From a virus, in IMG/VR virus record IMGVR_UViG_3300042477_000580, positions 1 through 27,353 of that record: DNA of 27,353 nt; one strand, given 5' to 3'. The notes beneath the pieces were generated by a model. The model searched no databases. It was given only the letters and a program-made list of their open reading frames with translations, and was not told where the DNA came from. Of this stretch, positions 22,649-27,353 are shown in pieces (within the stretch, counting starts at the first letter, position 1; each line of letters begins with the position of its first letter). The translations under genes were made by a program, and so were the position numbers.

Positions 22649-22652
22649 ATGT

Positions 22653-23009
22653 ATGGAAGAGAAAAAAATTATCCAAATGGGCTCTTGGTTTCTATTAATT
22701 ATATCATTTATGAGCATGACACTTGTATTGATATTGGGAAAACTAAAAGCATTTGATCTTATTATTATGTCTATCTTTTTATTGACAAATTTTTCATTAG
22801 CGGTAATGCTTCTAAGGAATATATTTGAAAAACCATTAAAAAGAAAAACTAGAATAATCGTAATGATATTTTCGGTGTTCATAGTAGCTATGAGCATGAA
22901 AATAATGGGAGGCGAACAAATACATATTGTTGACCTATCAATAATTGTAGTAACAACGACATTATTACTGGCTCTAGGCAGGGAAAGTAATAAAAAAACT
23001 GCTCAATAA
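22653..23009 (+). CDS. Four-helix membrane protein (118 aa)
   Basis: Four hydrophobic segments are visible at about residues 11-29 (GSWFLLIISFMSMTLVLIL), 34-54 (FDLIIMSIFLLTNFSLAVML), 67-86 (RIIVMIFSVFIVAMSMKIMG) and 93-108 (VDLSIIVVTTTLLLAL), with basic residues in the loops (KPLKRKTR). It is probably an inner-membrane protein. No family is recognised. It is flanked by structured RNAs on both sides and uses leader copy 4. Confidence 0.75.
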   Translation: MEEKKIIQMGSWFLLIISFMSMTLVLILGKLKAFDLIIMSIFLLTNFSLAVMLLRNIFEKPLKRKTRIIVMIFSVFIVAMSMKIMGGEQIHIVDLSIIVVTTTLLLALGRESNKKTAQ

Positions 23010-23695
23010 GAGTTCTCTACAAGGGATTTATCCCAAAATCACATGTTAATGCAAGTAGCAGCGTTCTCAATCCTGAGCTACTGTTTAAAAGCGTAGACAT
23101 TAATTGCCTTATGGTAATTGGTATCAGTTCTTAAGCAAGTGGGAAATGAGTGTCTTGTGATTATTGTACATGATGCAGGGGTTATCATACCTTAAAGCTC
23201 TAATCACGGTTTTTCGTCCGTAAAACGAGTGCTATCGCTAAAGTAAGGCGTATTATTCTTAGAAAAGAGCATGCTGCGGTCAATCGCGTAGTGAGCCCAC
23301 AAAGCTGATTGGTTAAGAACCCGTACGGAATCGTTATCTGTCCATATAGACAAGAACTATATGGCCCTTGGAAGCAGGTCTCTTCGGAGTCGAAAGGGAT
23401 GGTACGTGAGAATCGTATTAAACTTCATGATTGGTTAAGAACTGCTACCTGTCAGTGATTAGGCAACTGTCATTTCCTATTCGAATAGGTTGGCTAATTA
23501 GAGAGGAGTTGGAGAGGAAGTGGTGTCTCGAAAGGATCGAGATAAGTATTTAAATAGCCTTGTGAAATACAAGCAATAAATAGGCGCAAGTGTCCTCTAT
23601 TTATTCCCGTTATAGCCGGAAATCTTGAGCCATACATATCCAAAGCGAGCAATATCCCTATGGGGACGCCTAAAATAGATATGTATGGCTTAATC
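23010..23695 (+). ncRNA. Second large ornate structured RNA (about 690 nt)
   Basis: No credible gene lies here on either strand. Perfect stems follow one another: GGGA/TCCC, AGTAGC/GCTACT, ATTGCC/GGTAAT, CCATATAG/CTATATGG (23342-23364), CTC-TTCG-GAG, CCTAT/ATAGG, TCTCGA/TCGAGA (23526-23542), CTTGT/ACAAG, AATAAATAG/CTATTTATT (23575-23605), and a 13-bp stem AGCCATACATATC/GATATGTATGGCT (23628-23690) just before the next gene. A 15-base direct repeat TGATTGGTTAAGAAC occurs at 23306 and 23428, each containing GGTT-AAG-AACC or its start. The density of stems and UUCG loops points to a folded RNA rather than spacer. Confidence 0.65.
23306..23442 (+). repeat. 15-bp direct repeat TGATTGGTTAAGAAC
   Basis: Exact copies at 23306-23320 and 23428-23442, 122 bases apart, inside the second large RNA. 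Each is followed by a different sequence, so it is a repeated structural module rather than a larger duplication. Confidence 0.7.
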
Positions 23696-23719
23696 GAAAA
23701 ACAACTAATCATAATCAAT

Positions 23720-24214
23720 ATGAACAAAACAACAAAAAAGAAAAAGTATTTACAGATATGTCGTATTCTTGATGAAATAAACCGTCAAGGCAATTTTTGC
23801 GATATTAAAATTGAAAACGGAATTACAACTTGTGTTAAAAGCAGAGAATCTCATTCGAAGATACCTGACAACACGCTTTGTTGTACAGGATGCTCAAATC
23901 TAACAAAAAATGGATGTAAAGCAAAAAGCATTTCATGTAAATTGAGTTATTGTTATTTCGGATGTGGACCAAGATATTGCGGATTAGTTGAAACTGAAAA
24001 GCAAGAAGTATTGGTAGAGAGAAGAGGGAAAGTACGTGAAATTATAATTCAATACGCCAGTAAGCACAGAATACCTATATTTGAAATAAGGGCTTCTATG
24101 CGATCTCAATTCAAATTATCAGATAAAACTGGTAAAATTGATTGTGATATATCTGAATTAAGAGGGTTATATAATTGGGACTCTGCAAGATTTATTAACA
24201 ATAAAACTAAATAG
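23720..24214 (+). CDS. Cys-rich, probably zinc-binding protein (164 aa)
   Basis: I start at 23720 (MNKTTKKKKYLQICRILDEI) because it has the AATCATAATCAAT leader. An earlier ATG at 23660 lies inside the 13-bp stem of the preceding RNA. The centre holds a dense Cys cluster: CCTGCSNLTKNGCKAKSISC at about 70-89, then CKLSYCYFGCGPRYC. The C-C-x-x-C...G-C...C-K-x-x-x-C pattern resembles a small metal-binding family seen in anaerobe phages. The remainder is basic and ends with a helix-rich region. Likely a nucleic-acid- or protein-binding zinc domain; function unknown. Confidence 0.75.
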   Translation: MNKTTKKKKYLQICRILDEINRQGNFCDIKIENGITTCVKSRESHSKIPDNTLCCTGCSNLTKNGCKAKSISCKLSYCYFGCGPRYCGLVETEKQEVLVERRGKVREIIIQYASKHRIPIFEIRASMRSQFKLSDKTGKIDCDISELRGLYNWDSARFINNKTK

Positions 24215-24216
24215 AC

Positions 24217-24477
24217 ATGAAAAAGCAGGAAATCAAAAGTATATTTTCGAATTCAATTGAAGGGTGTCAAATAAATTTATCAGCCGCAGAAATGATGTCG
24301 TTGAGAGAGCTTAGTCATAAGCTTGAAAAATTATCTATGGATGAAACTGTAGAGGGAAAAAGAAGGTCACTGAGAGATGCATATACATTTTTATCTAAAA
24401 TCTCAACAGGAATATCTATGGATATTTCAGTAAGAGAAGAATTATTTTGTTTTCATGCATTAAGAGAAAGAAACTAA
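24217..24477 (+). CDS. Small helical hypothetical protein (86 aa)
   Basis: The protein starts MKKQEIKSIFSNSIEGCQIN, then LSAAEMMSLRELSHKLEKLS forms an amphipathic helix and KRRSLRDAYTFLSKIS another. It is soluble and charged. It starts two bases after the stop of the Cys-rich gene, so the two are co-translated. Function is unknown. Confidence 0.7.
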   Translation: MKKQEIKSIFSNSIEGCQINLSAAEMMSLRELSHKLEKLSMDETVEGKRRSLRDAYTFLSKISTGISMDISVREELFCFHALRERN

Positions 24478-24478
24478 C

Positions 24479-24492
24479 TATTAATCAATAAC
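24479..24492 (+). repeat. TATTAATCAATAAC leader, copy 5
   Basis: Thirteen of 14 bases match the other copies. It overlaps nothing and ends 3 bases before the ATG of a 37-codon gene. Confidence 0.6.
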
Positions 24493-24495
24493 AGT

Positions 24496-24609
24496 ATGAC
24501 AGTAAATCAGAGAAGAATTAAGCGAATGAAGCGCAAGTTAAGAACATTCGTAAGAGAAGCAAAGCTTGAAAACAAGCAAAAAGCAAATGCTCTAAAAAAT
24601 AATAAGTAA
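24496..24609 (+). CDS. Tiny, very basic protein (37 aa)
   Basis: An ATG at 24496, three bases after leader copy 5, opens 37 codons starting MTVNQRRIKRMKRKLRTFVR and ending in KANALKNNK. Fourteen of the 37 residues are Lys or Arg, and only two are acidic. Presence of the conserved leader is the main reason to call it a gene. A peptide this basic could bind RNA, DNA or the ribosome. It stands just before the tRNA-containing RNA region. Confidence 0.6.
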   Translation: MTVNQRRIKRMKRKLRTFVREAKLENKQKANALKNNK

Positions 24610-24649
24610 ATAAATAAGATTAAACTATCTAAGAGTACTCAGGTAAAAG

Positions 24650-24833
24650 CAAATTCTAAAAGGAGGTATCCATTGATGTGTGCTAAATACCTAATCATGA
24701 TTTAGAATCTCTATTTATTTCTTTCCATAATCTACAAAAGTGTATGCTTTAATAGTATTATGGTTCTTGCAAGGGTAACTTTTATAAGTTAAAAGAAGTA
24801 CAATTAGTGCATTAATTTGCCGCCCTTGTACAC
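24650..24833 (+). ncRNA. Structured RNA upstream of the tRNA
   Basis: ATTCTAAA/TTTAGAAT (24653-24708) encloses AGGTAT/ATACCT. Next come CCATAAT/ATTATGG (24725-24763), then CAAGGG/CCCTTG (24770-24828) enclosing TAACTT/AAGTTA and AATTA/TAATT. The last stem ends 6 bases before the tRNA. The sequence AAAAGGAGGTATCC at 24658-24671 is an unusually good match to the 16S anti-Shine-Dalgarno end, yet only a 9-codon frame follows. The segment is probably part of the same transcript as the tRNA, which ends at the terminator near 25037. Confidence 0.55.
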
Positions 24834-24905
24834 GGCCCTATCGTCTATCGGTTAGGACAATAGACCTTCAGTCTAAGAAGCGGGGTTCGATTCCTCGTGG
24901 GGCTA
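24834..24905 (+). tRNA. tRNA-Glu (anticodon TTC), with unusual C33
   Basis: The cloverleaf is complete. Acceptor GGCCCTA pairs with TGGGGCT (one G-U at 1-72, one T-G); the D-stem is GTCT/GGAC; the T-stem CGGGG/CCTCG has loop TTCGATT; the discriminator is A at 24905. CCA is not encoded. The anticodon stem is TAGA/TCTA after an A-A mismatch, with the loop CCTTCAG, giving anticodon TTC for Glu. Position 33, almost always T, is C, and C32 can pair with G38. The gene would supplement decoding of GAA codons, common in this AT-rich phage. Confidence 0.85.
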
Positions 24906-24914
24906 CAATAAAAC

Positions 24915-24980
24915 ATAAATATTCAAAGATTGCCGCGCGGGCTACAAATGAGCAAAATCAATATTTGCAAGAATATTTAT
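24915..24980 (+). ncRNA. Long-stem hairpin after the tRNA
   Basis: ATAAATATTC (24915-24924) pairs perfectly over 10 bp with GAATATTTAT (24971-24980). The interior includes a GC-rich GCCGCGCGGGC and a GCAAA/TTTGC hairpin. It lies between the tRNA and the terminator, so it is transcribed with them. Confidence 0.55.
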
Positions 24981-24987
24981 AGTTTTT

Positions 24988-25037
24988 AGCGAGACAGATA
25001 GTGGTGTGAAACCACTTTTCACTCTGTCTCGCTTTTT
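24988..25037 (+). terminator. Strong Rho-independent terminator of the tRNA transcript
   Basis: AGCGAGACAGA pairs perfectly over 11 bp with TCTGTCTCGCT, with an inner AGTGG/CCACT hairpin; TTTT and an AT-rich stretch follow. It ends the tRNA/structured RNA transcript before the next gene at 25065. Confidence 0.88.
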
Positions 25038-25064
25038 AAAATAAAACCAAACAAAAACAAAAAG

Positions 25065-25481
25065 ATGAAAAAAATATCAGTATCAGACCTAAAAGGAGGT
25101 GAGACAATAAGTGTGACAGGGGCGAGAAACAATGGTCTAAAAGATGGAATATATACTGTTAAATCAGTAAATAATCAGTACGCAACGGCATCAGATGAAT
25201 TCGGAATGGTGTGGACAATCAATCAAGGAACAAATATATCTCTTTACGAATGGGTAGATTTAGTCAAGGTAAAGGAAGATGAACTAGAGAAATTAAATGC
25301 CAAGGTAAAGTTAATTCAAAGTCAGATTGACAAATACAAGAAGTATTCGTCAGAAGAAGAATATACTGCTTCTAAGCTAGTTCAAATATTGTCAACAAAC
25401 AACAAAGATATTTCAGATATTCAAAAAATAGAAGAAATAACAAAGATATTAAAAAGCAGTTCAGAAACAAGCCTGCTTTAA
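25065..25481 (+). CDS. Hypothetical protein with N-terminal beta domain and C-terminal coiled coil (138 aa)
   Basis: Residues 1-65 look like a small beta barrel (GETISVTGARNNGLKDGIYT, then FGMVWTINQGTNISLYEW). Residues 70-138 are charged helices with heptad-like spacing (KEDELEKLNAKVKLIQSQID). The leader is A-rich without Shine-Dalgarno sequence. It lies alone between the terminator and the next large RNA. No family is recognised. Confidence 0.75.
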   Translation: MKKISVSDLKGGETISVTGARNNGLKDGIYTVKSVNNQYATASDEFGMVWTINQGTNISLYEWVDLVKVKEDELEKLNAKVKLIQSQIDKYKKYSSEEEYTASKLVQILSTNNKDISDIQKIEEITKILKSSSETSLL

Positions 25482-25860
25482 AATAAATCAATTTCAGATT
25501 GAAGCAATAGATAATTAAGGACGAAAAATCTAAGAATAGCCTCTTCACTTAAGTGTGAATGTAGCTTAGTGATATAATTATCAATCACATGCAGGTGATT
25601 AGTTTGTTAGATGTAAATATGTAAAAAGAGCGTGAAATAGTTTGTAGAGATTGCAATCGTAATACTAATCGAGCCACGTCCTCCCATGTGGAGAAAACTA
25701 CGTACAAATATTTATTCCACTGCAAGGACTGAAATTGACTTATACAGTATGATACTAACTGCAAATAAGAGTCAAAAATTAAAGCAATGATGCAAGCGCA
25801 AATCTTAATCTTCTATTAATGATAGGTGATAGTAAATTAGTCTTCATTGCTTTAACCAAA
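25482..25860 (+). ncRNA. Third large structured RNA region, first part
   Basis: Non-coding. Pairings include TTCAC/GTGAA, AATCAC-ATGCAG-GTGATT (25583-25600), CCACGT/ATGTGG (25674-25691, one G-U), and a 12-bp perfect stem TTAAAGCAATGA/TCATTGCTTTAA (25779-25855) that encloses TTAAT/ATTAA. It runs directly into the tRNA-like elements at 25862 and 25952, so all may be one precursor transcript. Confidence 0.55.
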
Positions 25861-25861
25861 C

Positions 25862-25943
25862 GCCACTACTTATTGGGATGATAGCCCTAATAAGGAACCG
25901 GAAACCAGAAATGGACTGATGAGTTCGAATCTCTAAAGTGGCA
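25862..25943 (+). ncRNA. Possible tRNA-like RNA (82 nt), non-canonical
   Basis: GCCACT pairs with AGTGGC at the ends and is followed by A, like an acceptor and discriminator. A canonical T-loop sequence TTCGAAT lies 8 bases before the 3' strand, but its stem is only GAG/CTC. In place of D- and anticodon arms there is one long arm (CTTATT-GGG with CCC-T-AATAAG) with the 7-nt loop ATGATAG, which has T at position 2 and would read GAT as anticodon. A CCA-GAAA-TGG hairpin follows. The fold does not match a normal tRNA, so treat it as a structured RNA with tRNA-like ends. Confidence 0.4.
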
Positions 25944-25951
25944 CAAAATAC

Positions 25952-26153
25952 GGGGATAGAGTGAAATGGATGGGGAAATCTATGCCTAAGGCCGAGAACA
26001 GATGATAACTGTTCGCCGACTTGCAAGACTAGGCATACCCTAATCACGTAATCTCACCTGAATGCAAATAAACATAATTGGATTTCGAAAAGCAATTGTA
26101 GATATAGGCATTAAAGAAGATTAAAATAGCTAGTTCGACTCTGGCTATCCCCA
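25952..26153 (+). ncRNA. Expanded tRNA-like RNA (202 nt)
   Basis: The ends form a perfect 7-bp acceptor, GGGGATA (25952-25958) with TATCCCC (26146-26152), and discriminator A. The T-arm is good: GCTAG-TTCGACT-CTGGC (26129-26145). GA then GTGA (25961-25964) pairs with TCAC (26054-26057) as a D-stem, but its loop holds about 90 bases with TATGCCTA/TAGGCATA enclosing GAACAG-ATGATAA-CTGTTC. AATGC/GCATT (26061-26112) would be the anticodon stem, with about 42 bases inside including AATTG/CAATT. The GGGGATA start followed shortly by GTGAAAT resembles tRNA-Leu, but the expansions exclude a normal tRNA. Confidence 0.55.
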
Positions 26154-26192
26154 CAATTAAAATAGTTAAAAACAACAAATTCTGTAATCAAT

Positions 26193-26324
26193 ATGGGAAA
26201 CACAATTAGATTAAGAGACAAAACCGGTCCTGGGACAAAGGAGATTATTGCCAAGGAGATAATTGCTATAAAAGGCAAGAAAAAGCCAAAAATGAATCCA
26301 TTCACTAAAAAGGAAAGGATTTGA
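26193..26324 (+). CDS. Tiny basic protein (43 aa)
   Basis: An ATG at 26193 with the leader GTAATCAAT opens 43 codons starting MGNTIRLRDKTGPGTKEIIA, with KGKKKPKMNPFTKKER at the end. The TGA at 26322 is followed one base later by another ATG. It is the first gene after the tRNA-like element. High lysine content and ATCAAT leader match neighbouring tiny genes. No family is recognised. Confidence 0.55.
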   Translation: MGNTIRLRDKTGPGTKEIIAKEIIAIKGKKKPKMNPFTKKERI

Positions 26325-26325
26325 T

Positions 26326-26421
26326 ATGAAGTGGACAAAAGAAAAATTATTAAATACAGGCGTATTATGTACAAGTGAATTGCATGGAATTAGAAAAAGT
26401 ATTGCAGTTTCATTCAGATGA
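26326..26421 (+). CDS. Possible 31-aa peptide
   Basis: A frame from 26326, one base after the previous stop, encodes MKWTKEKLLNTGVLCTSELH and ends at 26421. It overlaps the first 38 bases of the 56-aa frame. It is close enough to be coupled to the 43-aa gene, but its short length makes it uncertain; it may just be the link that reinitiates translation. Confidence 0.3.
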   Translation: MKWTKEKLLNTGVLCTSELHGIRKSIAVSFR

Positions 26422-26554
26422 AATAAAAAAAGCATGTAATGCAACAAAAATTGAATGTTTAGACAAAGAAGAGTTCAATAATTCAGATGGAGAGTTGCAT
26501 GAATTTGAAATTGAGGGTCAAATCTTCAGAGTGAAAATAAAAGAAATAGACTAG
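26384..26554 (+). CDS. Small acidic protein (56 aa)
   Basis: An ATG at 26384 opens 56 codons, MELEKVLQFHSDEIKKACNA and onward, acidic in the middle (DKEEFNNSDGELHEFEIEG) and ending FRVKIKEID. The TAG at 26552 is followed after three bases by the ATG of the next gene, so it fits the compact operon of tiny genes. Coding periodicity looks better than in the overlapping 31-codon frame. Function is unknown. Confidence 0.55.
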   Translation: MELEKVLQFHSDEIKKACNATKIECLDKEEFNNSDGELHEFEIEGQIFRVKIKEID

Positions 26555-26557
26555 TCA

Positions 26558-26839
26558 ATGGAAACAAAAATTAACCCAGGAGAAAAAATATCTGTGTCTT
26601 TTTCAAAATTAATGGAAGAGCATGGGTGGACTACAGCAAAAAATCCAATTGAAATCGAATGTAATAAGATAGAAATATCAAAAAACAATGAAATTTACGT
26701 ATTTGAAATGCCCAGAGTAGAATTTAATTCAAAAAACAATTCTGGAGCATATGTAAACTTTCCATTAAGACTGGAAAGAGACGAAATACCAGAAATAGGT
26801 AAATCATTTAAATACGATTGGATTTACCGAACGAAATAG
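26558..26839 (+). CDS. Small hypothetical protein (93 aa)
   Basis: The protein starts METKINPGEKISVSFSKLME and is strand-rich (IEIECNKIEISKNNEIYVFE), ending GKSFKYDWIYRTK. There is no signal or membrane segment. It is coupled to the 56-aa gene (3-base gap), and its stop lies at the edge of the following structured RNA (26839-26935). Function is unknown. Confidence 0.7.
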   Translation: METKINPGEKISVSFSKLMEEHGWTTAKNPIEIECNKIEISKNNEIYVFEMPRVEFNSKNNSGAYVNFPLRLERDEIPEIGKSFKYDWIYRTK

Positions 26840-26935
26840 ACGATCGTACAGCCAGTTAAATCGTCAATTGGTGGATGTCGTTACCAAACGGCCCATGGGG
26901 AAAGTGTGTGAACATGAGTACCCTAAACAATAAAT
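26839..26935 (+). ncRNA. Short structured RNA between two genes
   Basis: GACGAT (26839-26844) pairs with ATCGTC (26860-26865). Further on are GGTGG...TTACC and GGCCCATGGGG, which carries the CCCATGGG palindrome. The segment starts on the last base of the upstream stop and ends at leader copy 6. Confidence 0.4.
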
Positions 26936-26936
26936 T

Positions 26937-26951
26937 TATTAATCAATAATA
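26937..26951 (+). repeat. TATTAATCAATAATA leader, copy 6
   Basis: Fifteen bases identical to copies 1-3, ending 4 bases before the ATG at 26956. Confidence 0.65.
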
Positions 26952-26955
26952 TAAG

Positions 26956-27285
26956 ATGAAGCAAGAAGATTTTAATCGAGTATCTTTGCACTCAAACGAT
27001 AGCAGAGAGGAAGTTGTTGCCACAATAAAACTGTTCACTAATTTTACAAATTCAATCAAGGTTGTTGTAAGAATACGCGACATTAAAAAGCAAAAGAAAT
27101 TACGAAATAAGTTATTGAAAAATTACAGTAATGCTGACTTAAAAGCAATAGTGAATCGCGAGGTTCAGTTATTGGATTTTCATGACAACGATACTATTAT
27201 TTCAGTAACTGATGGAATTAGGATAGGCTATGCTCTTGTTGATGAAATCAATAGAAGAGTCGGCCTAAAACTATACGAAATATAG
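26956..27285 (+). CDS. Hypothetical protein (109 aa)
   Basis: The protein starts MKQEDFNRVSLHSNDSREEV and has a basic middle (VRIRDIKKQKKLRNKLLKNY) and a C-terminal half DTIISVTDGIRIGYALVDEI. It is soluble and well charged. Preceded by leader copy 6. No family is recognised. Confidence 0.72.
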   Translation: MKQEDFNRVSLHSNDSREEVVATIKLFTNFTNSIKVVVRIRDIKKQKKLRNKLLKNYSNADLKAIVNREVQLLDFHDNDTIISVTDGIRIGYALVDEINRRVGLKLYEI

Positions 27286-27353
27286 CCCGAAAAACCAGCA
27301 ATGGAATAGGCTGTATCATGGAAGAGCAAGACGGGACCTCGAAAGCCCCACCT
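27286..27353 (+). ncRNA. Start of another structured segment, cut by window end
   Basis: CCCG (27286-27289) pairs with CGGG (27332-27335) around CAGC/GCTG, and the last bases CTCGAAAGCCCCACCT look like part of a folded RNA. No gene starts here. The rest lies outside the window. Confidence 0.3.

Noticed and set aside
22565-22756. Plus-strand 63-aa frame starting at GTG
   Set aside because: It overlaps the better supported 118-aa membrane protein in another frame and runs through an RNA stem.
19195-23695. Group I or group II self-splicing introns in the large gaps
   Set aside because: No interrupted gene flanks them, and I could not find the P7/P3 core or a domain V hairpin. The GTGCG-like start near 16675 has no matching domain V.
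25916-25940. Possible hammerhead ribozyme (CTGATGAG core)
   Set aside because: The second conserved block should read GAAA after stem II; here it is TAAA, and no matching cleavage triplet with stems I and III is evident.
25844-26047. Minus-strand 67-aa frame
   Set aside because: It lies across the perfect stems of the tRNA-like elements and resembles a chance frame.
25952-26153. tmRNA
   Set aside because: The acceptor and T-arm fit, but the element is only about 200 nt and has no tag-peptide frame ending in small hydrophobic residues.
1-27353. Stop-codon reassignment, known in some crAss-like phages
   Set aside because: TAA, TAG and TGA all end well-defined genes here, and no recognised gene contains an in-frame stop.
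16000-27353. CRISPR array or transposable element
   Set aside because: The repeats found are few, irregularly spaced or tied to start codons, with no spacer pattern; there is no transposase or terminal inverted repeat.

Overview
The window looks like part of a crAss-like bacteriophage (order Crassvirales) infecting a Bacteroidales host. The evidence is an AT-rich genome, a compact run of genes in the crAss-like order terminase large subunit, portal, acidic scaffold-like protein, HK97-type major capsid protein, conserved post-capsid protein, and two gene blocks pointing away from each other. Starts lack Shine-Dalgarno sequences almost everywhere, as in Bacteroidetes. TAA, TAG and TGA all end genes, so no stop-codon reassignment is visible. 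All family assignments were made by eye from motifs; no database search was run.

Left block (1-15679, minus strand). Read in the direction of transcription, it starts with three uncharacterised proteins (111, 175 and 521 aa) and a 34-aa cysteine mini-protein. Next come a GroES-like protein, RNase H, a coiled-coil protein, a winged-helix-like protein and several tiny overlapping genes. A Dam-type adenine methyltransferase, a dUTPase-fold protein lacking the usual catalytic motif, a HExxH metallopeptidase and a RusA-like resolvase follow. The packaging and capsid genes come last: TerL, portal, scaffold-like protein, MCP and the truncated conserved protein. Stops and starts overlap or nearly touch, so these are operons. 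Two intrinsic terminators (13023-13049 and 12090-12119) and four copies of a TATACGTT-type AT-rich element divide the block into transcription units.

Divergence region (15680-16893). No convincing gene lies here. It holds a roughly 300-nt structured leader or ncRNA on the minus strand, an A/T-tract region with two degenerate 28-bp repeats, perfect palindromes, and a 40-bp repeat that sits before an ncRNA-like segment and again before the first plus-strand gene. It is the best candidate for a promoter, control or origin region.

Right block (16894-27353, plus strand). This holds about 20 small genes, nearly all of unknown function: two lipoproteins, four small membrane proteins, one Cys-rich zinc-binding-like protein and several 30-160 aa proteins. 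This layout is typical of early host-takeover genes. A 14-16 bp leader built on TATTAATCAATAA lies just before six of the genes. Most gaps between genes hold sequence with long perfect stems, two apparent H-type pseudoknots and terminators. Three of these segments are about 650-700 nt. A tRNA-Glu(TTC) gene with an unusual C33 lies at 24834-24905. At 25952-26153 there is a 202-nt element with a perfect tRNA acceptor stem and T-arm but greatly expanded D and anticodon arms.

The most interesting signal is this set of ornate non-coding RNAs threaded between tiny early genes. It looks more like a dedicated RNA programme of the phage than ordinary intergenic sequence.
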